Positions 1-5,063 of a DNA stretch of 5,063 nucleotides are shown here, in pieces; position 1 is the stretch's first letter, and every line of letters starts with the position of its first letter. The notes beneath the pieces were generated by a model. It did not search any database, was not told the origin of the DNA, and saw only the letters and a program-made list of their open reading frames with translations. Made by a program: the position numbers and the translations under genes. The stretch comes from an uncultured Clostridia bacterium (GTDB lineage Bacteria > Bacillota > Clostridia > Oscillospirales > Ruminococcaceae), in contig CAMAJC010000164.1 of the NCBI GenBank assembly GCA_945835425.1, positions 1-5,063 of the forward strand. The letters are read 5' to 3'.

Positions 1-253
1 TCGCTGCATGAACTTCAGCTGCGTCGGGCTGTTCGGAACCGCCCAGATAAGCCATGGTGATGGTGTAGGGAGCTTCGGAAGAATCAGAAGAACCGGTGGA
101 AGCGGTTTCGCCGCCCTTATCGGTGCTGGTGGAAGCGGTAGTGGAACCGCCGTTATTGGTAGAAGTGGTGCTGCCGCCGTTGCCGCCGCAGGATGCGAAG
201 GAAACAGCTGCCAGAGATGCTGCGAGCATAGCCGCAAAAATTCTCTTTTTCAT
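1..253 (-). CDS. Lipoprotein, probable extracellular solute-binding protein of an ABC (sugar-type) importer; N-terminal part only
   Basis: Reading the minus strand from ATG at 253-251 gives 84 codons before the window edge, so the C-terminal part is missing. The visible product has a lipoprotein signal peptide: a charged start (MKKR), a hydrophobic stretch of about 15 residues, and a lipobox ending SFAS-C with Cys at about residue 22. A Gly/Ser/Thr/Asn-rich linker follows to about residue 60. The folded part then begins with a beta-strand-like YTITMAYLGG followed by EQPDAAEV, which resembles the start of family 1 solute-binding proteins. The start is supported by GGAGGT at 265-260, six bases upstream. 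It would be lipid-anchored outside the membrane and deliver substrate to a permease. The divergent YesM/YesN-type regulators, a common neighbour of sugar importers, support the role. The lipoprotein call is firm; the binding-protein call is good but rests on a short stretch, and the substrate cannot be inferred. Confidence 0.82.
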   Translation of the reverse strand, partial: MKKRIFAAMLAASLAAVSFASCGGNGGSTTSTNNGGSTTASTSTDKGGETASTGSSDSSEAPYTITMAYLGGSEQPDAAEVHAA

Positions 254-274
254 GTAAGTACCTCCATAATGTTA

Positions 275-296
275 TATCGAACGTGGTTTATCGAAC
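275..296. repeat. 8-bp direct repeat TATCGAAC in the lipoprotein leader
   Basis: TATCGAAC occurs at 275-282 and again at 289-296, a 14-bp period. On the minus strand this reads GTTCGATA twice, between the predicted transcription start (about 298) and the ribosome binding site of the lipoprotein gene. It could be an operator placed just after the start of transcription, but no protein can be assigned to it. Confidence 0.5.
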
Positions 297-304
297 CTGT
301 AGAT

Positions 305-333
305 ATTATAGCATCTTCCCAGTGTCCTGTCTT
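305..333 (-). promoter_or_regulatory. Predicted sigma-A promoter of the lipoprotein gene
   Basis: On the minus strand the -10 box is a perfect TATAAT (310-305), preceded by TGC, which makes an extended -10 element (TGnTATAAT). Exactly 17 bp upstream lies AAGACA (333-328), which matches four of six positions of TTGACA. Transcription would start near 298, giving a leader of about 45 bases. Confidence 0.72.
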
Positions 334-340
334 TAAAAAA

Positions 341-366
341 CTAGCGGCATTTTTTATAAATCTGGA
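341..366 (-). promoter_or_regulatory. Candidate regulator-binding site upstream of the lipoprotein promoter
   Basis: On the minus strand TCCAGATTTATAAAA begins at 366, 33 bp upstream of the predicted -35 box. The same sequence with one substitution within its first 12 bases lies at 479 in the opposite orientation, upstream of the kinase promoter. A weaker copy, CTAGTTTTTTAAAG, follows about 21 bp further toward the promoter and overlaps the A/T-rich flank of the -35 region. Tandem direct half-sites are the usual target form of AraC-type proteins; binding by the regulator encoded here is inference. Confidence 0.4.
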
Positions 367-394
367 CATATTTTATTTTCATTTATTTGAAAAA

Positions 395-420
395 TGCGCA
401 TAATACGCCGATTATTCGCA
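395..420. repeat. Imperfect inverted repeat, 10-bp arms with a 6-bp spacer, midway between the divergent promoters
   Basis: TGCGCATAAT (395-404) and ATTATTCGCA (411-420) are complementary at nine of ten positions and flank ACGCCG. It is not followed by a T-run and lies far from either predicted transcription start, so it resembles a two-fold symmetric protein-binding site more than a terminator. The cognate protein is unknown. Confidence 0.45.
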
Positions 421-478
421 AAATTTATAGATGATATGCATATATTTATAAAAACTGTCGAAGCAAAAGCCCTTTTTA

Positions 479-512
479 TCCAGATTTTTAAAACCGGGCA
501 GATTTAACAAAA
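479..512 (+). promoter_or_regulatory. Candidate tandem regulator-binding site upstream of the kinase promoter
   Basis: TCCAGATTTTTAAAA starts at 479 and a related GCAGATTTAACAAAA at 498, so the core CAGATTT recurs with an 18-bp period (481-487 and 499-505). The first copy matches the motif upstream of the divergent lipoprotein promoter and has the same orientation relative to its own promoter. The site sits 17-50 bp upstream of the -35 box, a position suited to an activator. The bare 7-mer CAGATTT also occurs inside the regulator gene (about 2438 and 3173), so the longer form is what counts. Confidence 0.42.
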
Positions 513-528
513 TGATAGGGATTTTCAC

Positions 529-557
529 TTGCAAAAGAGTAGTTTTTCCTGTATACT
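529..557 (+). promoter_or_regulatory. Predicted sigma-A promoter of the kinase/regulator operon
   Basis: TTGCAA (529-534) and TATACT (552-557) are separated by the optimal 17 bp; they match the consensus at four of six and five of six positions. Transcription would start near 564, giving a leader of about 60 bases before the ATG at 624. This also argues against translation from the in-frame TTG at 570, which would lie almost at the 5' end of the transcript. Confidence 0.72.
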
Positions 558-608
558 GTAAAAAAGAAGTTGTTTTCTGCGGAGCACTGCGCTGAAAGAT
601 GGATGGGC

Positions 609-626
609 GGAGAGGGTGAAATAATG
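609..626 (+). promoter_or_regulatory. Ribosome binding site and start codon of the histidine kinase
   Basis: GGAGAGGGTG at 609-618 precedes ATG at 624-626 at normal spacing. This decides the start in favour of 624; the upstream in-frame TTG has only a weak AAGAAG before it. Confidence 0.65.
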
Positions 627-2321
627 AAAAGTCTGCGGAAACGATTGCCTGTTTTATTGGTTTTGATGATGCTCCCTGTCCTGTTGTTTACAGCTTTCAG
701 TCTCTATTTTTCCGGCCGACAGATGAGACGGCGGGTCATCGAGACAAACGCGGCAGCGCTGGATTTTTATGTACAGGAGCTGGACACCTCTCTGGTCAAT
801 CTGCAAAACTACCTGTTAAACTTCTCGGTTTTCGGCGCGGACACGGCCGGACTGAACAACCCCGACCACGATAAGCGGATGCTGACCCAGGTGGAAATCT
901 TCAACCAGCTGACCCAGGACCTGTCCTTATTTGATGCGGACTGTTTTTTCCTTTATATGCCGGTCTATGACAGCTTCGTTATCACCTATACCAAAAACGT
1001 TTCCTACCGGGAGATCATGAACCTGCGCGCGGCTATCAGCGACGACTGCGAGCGATACCGCACCGATTACTGCTGGAAGCTGGACAATATCGGCGGCAAC
1101 GCCTACCTGTATCAGATCAACTTTTCCGTTTATAACGGCCCGTGCTTTTACGGCGCGCTGATGGAAGTGGACACGATCCAGAAAAGGCTCCAGTCCGGAC
1201 AGAGCGATCTGTACGTCTACCTGACCGACGAAAGCTGTCAGCCGCTGGTCGGCGCCGGGACGCTGCAGGCGCAGGATATCACCCTGGAGCAGACCGATCA
1301 GCCCCATTATATCAGCGGCTCGGACAAGCAGATCGTTTTGTACCGGTCCTCGAATTACGGCTATATCCTGTGGGAAACCTTCCGGCAGGGCAACTTCTTC
1401 GGCACCGGCGATTCGCTGTTTTCGATGATCCTGCTGCTGGCGGCGATCATGTTTGTCATGCTTTTGGTGGCGACAGTGCTGATCTACCGCTGGGTTCTGC
1501 ATCCGCTGCGCGGCATCGCGGAAGGCATCGAGCAGCTGTCGTCCGGCAATCTGGATTACCGGATCGAGAGCTGCGGCGCACCGGCCGAGTATGAGCAGAT
1601 GGGCAGCGCCTTTAACGAAATGACCGGACAGATCCGGGACCTGAAAATCCAGGTGTACGAGGAAAAGCTCCATCAGCAGGAGTCGGAGCTCAACTTCCTT
1701 TATATGCAGATGCGCCCGCACTTTTTCCTCAACGCCCTGACGACCGTCACCAACTTCGCAAAGCTTGGCAAATATCAGGAGATGTACGATTTTATCGGCT
1801 ATCTGGGCCGGTATATCCGCTATTCTCTCCGCCGGCATGTCTCCTATGTGACGGTGCAGGACGAGCTGGACCATATCGAAAACTATGTTGCCATGCAGAA
1901 CCTCCAGCATCCCGACTCGATTCTGCTGCTGCTCGACGCCCAGGAGGAGCCCCTTTCCTGCAAAGTGATGTCTTTCCTTATATATACCTTTGTGGAAAAC
2001 TGTATCAAGCACGCTCTCTCGCTGGAAGCGCCGCTGTCGATTTTCCTGACGGTGTCGCTGCAGCAGGACAAGCTTTATATTGCGGTGGAGGACGATTCGA
2101 CCGGCTTTCCGGAGGATTTCCTGCAGCGCTTTTCCGATCCGAATTGGGTGAACGATCCCGGCGAGAAGCACATCGGGATCCGGAATATCAAAAAGTCCCT
2201 GCGCCTTTTGTACAAGGAGGACGCATCCCTCCGGCTTTCCAACGCGGAGACCGGCGGAGCCAGGGTAGAAATTGTAATGCCTGCCCGGTGGGAGGCAGAC
2301 AGTAAGGAGATGGAACATTGA
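624..2321 (+). CDS. YesM/LytS-type membrane sensor histidine kinase
   Basis: This 565-residue protein would sense an external signal and phosphorylate the regulator encoded next. Domains in order: a basic start (KSLRKR) and membrane helix at about 8-29; an extracellular region at about 30-265, of a size suited to a Cache-like sensor; a second helix at about 268-289; a HAMP linker from 290 (W-V-L-H-P-L) to about 345; a His_kinase-type dimerisation region with QMRPHFFLNAL, the phospho-acceptor being His366; and a C-terminal HATPase domain with the N box VENCIKH (Asn459), a G1-like EDDSTGF (490-494) and HIGIRN (516-521). The first Gly of the usual DxGxG is Ser492. I chose ATG 624 over the in-frame TTG at 570 because it directly precedes the membrane helix, follows a GGAGAGGG ribosome site (609-616), and 570 is too close to the transcription start. 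The gene overlaps the regulator gene by 4 bp. Confidence 0.93.
   Translation: MKSLRKRLPVLLVLMMLPVLLFTAFSLYFSGRQMRRRVIETNAAALDFYVQELDTSLVNLQNYLLNFSVFGADTAGLNNPDHDKRMLTQVEIFNQLTQDLSLFDADCFFLYMPVYDSFVITYTKNVSYREIMNLRAAISDDCERYRTDYCWKLDNIGGNAYLYQINFSVYNGPCFYGALMEVDTIQKRLQSGQSDLYVYLTDESCQPLVGAGTLQAQDITLEQTDQPHYISGSDKQIVLYRSSNYGYILWETFRQGNFFGTGDSLFSMILLLAAIMFVMLLVATVLIYRWVLHPLRGIAEGIEQLSSGNLDYRIESCGAPAEYEQMGSAFNEMTGQIRDLKIQVYEEKLHQQESELNFLYMQMRPHFFLNALTTVTNFAKLGKYQEMYDFIGYLGRYIRYSLRRHVSYVTVQDELDHIENYVAMQNLQHPDSILLLLDAQEEPLSCKVMSFLIYTFVENCIKHALSLEAPLSIFLTVSLQQDKLYIAVEDDSTGFPEDFLQRFSDPNWVNDPGEKHIGIRNIKKSLRLLYKEDASLRLSNAETGGARVEIVMPARWEADSKEMEH
2304..2321 (+). promoter_or_regulatory. Ribosome binding site, TTG start and TTGA overlap of the response regulator
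   Basis: AAGGAG (2304-2309) lies 8 bases before TTG at 2318-2320. The kinase stop codon TGA at 2319-2321 shares bases with that start. An in-frame TAA at 2303-2305 rules out any earlier start in this frame, and the receiver domain begins directly with TVLIIDDD, so the non-ATG start is well supported. The overlap suggests translational coupling of the two partners. Confidence 0.85.
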
Positions 2322-3940
2322 CAGTCCTGATTATTGACGATGATAAAAGCATGATCGAGATGCTGAGGGAGACGCTGGACTGGAAAAAGCTGGAGATCGA
2401 AAACGTCCTTTCGGCCCAGAATATTTCCGCTGCCAAGCAGATTTTTTTCCAACAGCCGGTGGATATCATGATCTGCGACATCGAAATGCCCGGCGGCAGC
2501 GGCATTGATCTGCTGACCTGGGTGCGGGAGCAGGGGTACGAGACCCGCAACATCTTCCTGACCAACCACACCAAGTTCCATTACGCCCAGACCGCCATCA
2601 AGCTCGATACGGTCGATTTTATCGGCAAAATGTCGCCGCCGCAGGAGCTGGAGGACGCTCTCCGCCGCGCGGTCAATATTGTCAAAACCGTGCAGGTGCA
2701 AAAGCGCTATGTGGACTACGGCCGCTACTGGGAGGAAAACAACGCCCTGCTCTGGCGGCAGTTCTGGCTGGACTTAATCGACGAAAAGATTCCGCCTGAC
2801 CCGGAAGCGATCGGGAAAGCGGCGAAGGACCGGCTGCTGGAATGGTACGGCACCGATCAGGGCAAGTCGCGTGTGACGAATTTTCTGCCGCTTCTCTGCA
2901 CCGTCCAGCTGAGCCAGGAGACGATCGCCGACTGGAAGCCGGGAGAGCTGGACTACTGCGTATATAATGTCGTATCGGAAGTGCTTTTCGGCAGCACCAA
3001 CTCGGACCATATTGTCCCGTTGGGCCGTGAGAGCCGGGCGCTTTACGCTGTGATCCTGGACGAGAGCGACCCTGCCGACATCCAGAAAAAGGCACGGGAG
3101 CTGGTCTCGCTCTTTCGGCAGTATCTGATGTTCGGCGTGAACATCTACCTGACCGAAAACGTGCCTATCGAGCAGATTTCCTTCGCAATCCGGAAGCTGA
3201 AGGAGGCCGACCGCAACAACGTCACCGAACAGGGCGGTGTCCATACCGTCTCGCTGGGCCAGAAGGAGGACAGCGGGGAAAAAGGGCACAAACGGATCGA
3301 CATGGATAACCTGTCATCGCTGCTCGCCAGCGGACAGGCTTTCAAGGCGATCAATGAGGTCAAAAAGTATTTTTCCGGCCTTCCCCGCAGCCAGATCGAC
3401 GCCCAGCTGCTGCAGGAATTTCATTATGATTTTACCCAGGTGCTTTACGCGGTGCTGTCCGAGCGCCATATCGAGGCCCATGAGCTTTTTGCCAAGCCCG
3501 CTGCGCAGGCTCTCGACCACCATGCAGCAGGGAGCCTGATCGACATGATGAAATGGGTCAGCTTCGCCTCCAACGCCGTCACCCAGGCGATTTCCGACGT
3601 CAGCCGTTCCAACACCATCGTCGGCACGGTCAAGGCCTACATAGAGGACAACTACGCTTCTCATATCACCAAGGCGGACCTCGGGGCGCTGGTGTTCCTG
3701 AATTCCGATTATCTGGCGAAGGTCTTCAAAAAAGAGACCGGCATCGCCCTGGGCGACTATATTTCCTCCGTCCGGGTCGAAAAGGCGAAGGTCATGCTGG
3801 CGGACGAGTCGATCTCGCTGGGAGATGTGGCGATGAAGGCCGGGTTTGATTATTATTCATATTTTTCCACGATCTTTAAAAAGCAGGTCGGCATCAGCCC
3901 CAGCGACTACCGCAGGCAGCTGCTGGAGCACGGCAGCTGA
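2318..3940 (+). CDS. YesN-type response regulator: receiver plus AraC-family DNA-binding domain
   Basis: This is a 540-residue cytoplasmic transcription regulator. The receiver (about 1-120) has the acidic cluster DDD at 7-9, the phospho-acceptor Asp54 in CDIEMPGGSG, Thr82 in IFLTNHTKF and Lys104. The Pro that normally follows this Lys is Met105. The middle, about 145-300, has no sharp motif, but CVYNVVSEVL (214-223) and GVNIYLTE (from 273) recall the degenerate GGDEF-like segment of long YesN proteins; this is a tentative match. The AraC-type domain at about 438-537 has two helix-turn-helix units: one with ADLGALVFLNSDYLAKVFKK, the other with GDVAMKAGFDYYSYFSTIFK, followed by GISPSDYRR. It should be phosphorylated by the kinase encoded upstream and act on sites in the divergent control region. 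The length fits long YesN-type regulators. Start at TTG 2318 as described in the ribosome-site entry. Confidence 0.93.
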   Translation: MTVLIIDDDKSMIEMLRETLDWKKLEIENVLSAQNISAAKQIFFQQPVDIMICDIEMPGGSGIDLLTWVREQGYETRNIFLTNHTKFHYAQTAIKLDTVDFIGKMSPPQELEDALRRAVNIVKTVQVQKRYVDYGRYWEENNALLWRQFWLDLIDEKIPPDPEAIGKAAKDRLLEWYGTDQGKSRVTNFLPLLCTVQLSQETIADWKPGELDYCVYNVVSEVLFGSTNSDHIVPLGRESRALYAVILDESDPADIQKKARELVSLFRQYLMFGVNIYLTENVPIEQISFAIRKLKEADRNNVTEQGGVHTVSLGQKEDSGEKGHKRIDMDNLSSLLASGQAFKAINEVKKYFSGLPRSQIDAQLLQEFHYDFTQVLYAVLSERHIEAHELFAKPAAQALDHHAAGSLIDMMKWVSFASNAVTQAISDVSRSNTIVGTVKAYIEDNYASHITKADLGALVFLNSDYLAKVFKKETGIALGDYISSVRVEKAKVMLADESISLGDVAMKAGFDYYSYFSTIFKKQVGISPSDYRRQLLEHGS

Positions 3941-3972
3941 TACCGTCCGGCAAAATTTGGGGAGGTATTGTT

Positions 3973-4590
3973 ATGCGTGATTTTCTTTCGCAGTTTAAAC
4001 GGGACTTTGCCCTGATGGCGGCGGCCTGTATCGTACTGGGGCTACTTTTGCTGCTCTATCCGGAGACGTCGGGCACGATTATATCGGTGATCATCGCCCT
4101 GGTGCTGGCCGCGGCCGGCGTTATGCATATTCTCACCTATATCTTCCGCCGGTATCCCGACGATATCGGCCATATGGATCTGGTGTTCGGCCTGATCTGC
4201 GCCGGGCTGGGTGTGTTTTTATTCCTCCATCCGGGCATCCTGATCAGCCTGCTGCCGACGGTTCTGGGGCTTTTGCTGATCATCGACGGCATCGTCAAGC
4301 TGCAGAGCGCCATCGACCTTGCGCGGCTGCACACAGGCAGATGGTGGATCATCCTGATTCTGGCGGCTGCGTCGATCATCCTCGGCTCCGTCGCGCTTAT
4401 CAATCCCTTTGAAACGATGTTTATTCTGCTGATGTTCATTGGGGCTTCGCTGATCATCGACGGCCTGTTTGACTTCTGGACGCTGTTTTCCATTCACCGC
4501 CGGGTCAAACGGTTCCGCAAAGAGATGGAAGAGGCCGACAGAATGGCGCGCACAAAGAAAAACGCGATTCCCGTCGAACCCAGAGACTGA
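3973..4590 (+). CDS. HdeD/DUF308-family integral membrane protein
   Basis: The 205-residue product has six predicted membrane helices (about 12-30, 33-57, 69-86, 90-110, 123-143 and 147-168) and a charged, Lys/Arg/Glu-rich cytoplasm-type tail (about 172-205). Three helix-pair units repeat with constant spacing: Gly23-Pro30-Gly49, Gly80-Pro87-Gly106 and Gly138-Pro145-Gly164, each G-x6-P-x18-G, with IDG closing the last two. This is the hallmark of the short DUF308 repeat; HdeD in enterobacteria is linked to acid resistance, but the biochemical role of the family is unknown. ATG 3973 follows GGAGG (3961-3965) by 7 bases. The 32-bp gap after the regulator gene contains no terminator or obvious promoter, so it is probably the third gene of the operon. 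A functional link to sugar sensing is unproven. Confidence 0.86.
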   Translation: MRDFLSQFKRDFALMAAACIVLGLLLLLYPETSGTIISVIIALVLAAAGVMHILTYIFRRYPDDIGHMDLVFGLICAGLGVFLFLHPGILISLLPTVLGLLLIIDGIVKLQSAIDLARLHTGRWWIILILAAASIILGSVALINPFETMFILLMFIGASLIIDGLFDFWTLFSIHRRVKRFRKEMEEADRMARTKKNAIPVEPRD

Positions 4591-4597
4591 ATCAATA

Positions 4598-4633
4598 AAA
4601 ATGACCCGGTACATTTTTGCACCGGGTCTTTTT
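4598..4633. terminator. Intrinsic terminator between convergent genes, probably bidirectional
   Basis: GACCCGGT (4603-4610) and ACCGGGTC (4621-4628) form a perfect 8-bp GC-rich stem around a 10-base loop, followed by TTTTT (4629-4633). On the left the A-rich AAAAAT gives a T-run for the minus strand. It begins shortly after the DUF308 stop (4590) and ends 7 bases from the stop of the convergent gene (4641), so it can serve both. Confidence 0.9.
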
Positions 4634-4640
4634 CTATCTC

Positions 4641-5063
4641 TTATTTCAGCAACTCTGCCATCTCATCGACGCTGGGGATATCCGCGCCGTTTTCGCCGTA
4701 ATGGGCATAGGTGACAGTCAGGGTATCGTCGATCACGAAAGCCGCGGGGAGCTGTTCCTCGATGCCCTCATAGCGCCCATGGGACAGGCCCATCTCCTTG
4801 GCCTTTGCGATCTTTTCCATGACCTTGCCGCCGCCCAGCTGCGCCATCGTCTCGGCAGGCGCGATCTCAAAGAGATCGTACAGTTCTTTGTCAGGGTCGC
4901 AGATGATCTCGAAAGGATACACGTCGGGCGAACCCAGCTCGTCTGCCAGCAGCGCCGGGTCAGACTGAAGGACGACCTTGACCTGGCCGTTTACCCCATG
5001 AATTTTTGCATATTCTTCCTTTAACACCGCCATGTCGTACTGACAAAGGGTGCAGCCGTAATA
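4641..5063 (-). CDS. Peroxiredoxin-like thioredoxin-fold protein (AhpC/TSA_2 type), N-terminus outside the window
   Basis: Reading leftward from the window edge gives 140 codons and then TAA at 4643-4641. The frame is open beyond the Met at 5033: codons 5063-5034 read YYGCTLCQYD, a CxxC redox motif (Cys codons 5054-5052 and 5045-5043) followed by a helix-like MAVLKEEYAK. No ribosome site precedes the Met at 5033, so the true start lies outside. The later part has the order expected of a thioredoxin fold: KVVLQSDP, then YPFEIICDPDKELYDLF (strand, acidic turn, helix), then AAFVIDDTLTVTYAHYGEN (two strands), and a terminal helix. This matches the AhpC/TSA_2 group of peroxiredoxin-like proteins, whose members carry Cys-x-x-Cys near the start; the substrate is unknown. 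It is convergent to the operon and appears to be an independent gene, sharing only the terminator. Confidence 0.8.
   Translation of the reverse strand, partial: YYGCTLCQYDMAVLKEEYAKIHGVNGQVKVVLQSDPALLADELGSPDVYPFEIICDPDKELYDLFEIAPAETMAQLGGGKVMEKIAKAKEMGLSHGRYEGIEEQLPAAFVIDDTLTVTYAHYGENGADIPSVDEMAELLK

Larger units (their letters stand above)
254..623. other. Divergent intergenic control region (370 bp, AT-rich)
   Basis: No plausible gene lies here. The centre, about 335-560, is strongly AT-rich, unlike the GC-richer genes on each side. It holds two outward-facing promoters, a motif repeated upstream of both, a central imperfect dyad, a perfect 10-bp palindrome ATATGCATAT at 434-443, and a direct repeat in the lipoprotein leader. 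The individual elements are listed separately. Confidence 0.8.

Noticed and set aside
8..403. Plus-strand open frame of 131 codons at the left edge
   Set aside because: It is the antisense of the lipoprotein linker, whose Gly/Ser/Thr repeats produce low-complexity sequence, and it runs across the lipoprotein promoter into AT-rich intergenic DNA.
434..443. Perfect palindrome ATATGCATAT as an operator
   Set aside because: It is short and made almost wholly of A and T in AT-rich DNA, so chance is a sufficient explanation.
358..487. Inverted AAATCTGGA / TCCAGATTT pair as a hairpin or mobile-element end
   Set aside because: The arms are more than 110 bp apart with AT-rich DNA between them, no transposase and no target duplication; paired regulatory sites explain them better.
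570..623. N-terminal extension of the kinase from TTG at 570
   Set aside because: It would start about six bases from the predicted transcript end, has only a weak ribosome site, and would put a hydrophilic tail before a normal membrane anchor; ATG 624 is better in each respect.
927..2318. Long open frame (463 codons) on the minus strand opposite the kinase
   Set aside because: It lies entirely within the antisense of a well-supported kinase, its product has no recognisable domain or sensible membrane or fold pattern, and long antisense frames are common opposite GC-rich genes.
4617..5024. Plus-strand open frame of 135 codons opposite the peroxiredoxin-like gene
   Set aside because: It begins inside the terminator hairpin, lacks a ribosome site, and is the antisense of a gene with a clear thioredoxin-fold pattern.

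Overview
The window looks like a piece of a Firmicutes genome, most likely a gut-type Clostridia (Oscillospiraceae/Ruminococcaceae-like). This is inferred from a Gram-positive style lipoprotein, strong GGAGG ribosome binding sites, a YesM/YesN two-component pair, and moderately GC-rich genes separated by a very AT-rich control region. No RNA gene, CRISPR array, insertion sequence or phage element is visible.

Layout: (1) positions 1-253, minus strand, hold the 5' end of a lipoprotein that is probably the solute-binding component of a sugar-type ABC importer; it runs off the left edge. (2) Positions 254-623 are a divergent control region with one good sigma-A-type promoter facing each way, a shared TCCAGATTT motif upstream of both promoters, a central dyad, and an 8-bp direct repeat in the lipoprotein leader. 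(3) Positions 624-2321 and 2318-3940 encode a membrane sensor histidine kinase and its AraC-type response regulator, overlapping by 4 bp at TTGA. (4) Positions 3973-4590 encode a six-helix HdeD/DUF308-type membrane protein, 32 bp downstream and probably read through from the kinase/regulator pair. (5) A hairpin terminator at 4598-4633, usable from both sides, separates this block from (6) a convergent minus-strand gene for a thioredoxin-fold, peroxiredoxin-like (AhpC/TSA_2-type) protein. That gene runs off the right edge and carries a CxxC motif at the edge.

Proposed logic (inference): the kinase senses an extracellular ligand, possibly together with the divergently encoded binding protein, and phosphorylates the regulator. 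The regulator then binds the motifs between the divergent promoters and controls the importer gene and perhaps its own operon. The DUF308 protein may be an envelope or stress passenger of the operon; the peroxiredoxin-like gene appears to be an independent unit.

This is a fairly conventional carbohydrate-sensing locus. I found no strong evidence for a wholly new system. The points most worth checking are the shared motifs in the control region, the altered G1 box of the kinase together with the missing Lys-Pro of the regulator, and the exact three-fold repeat in the DUF308 protein.
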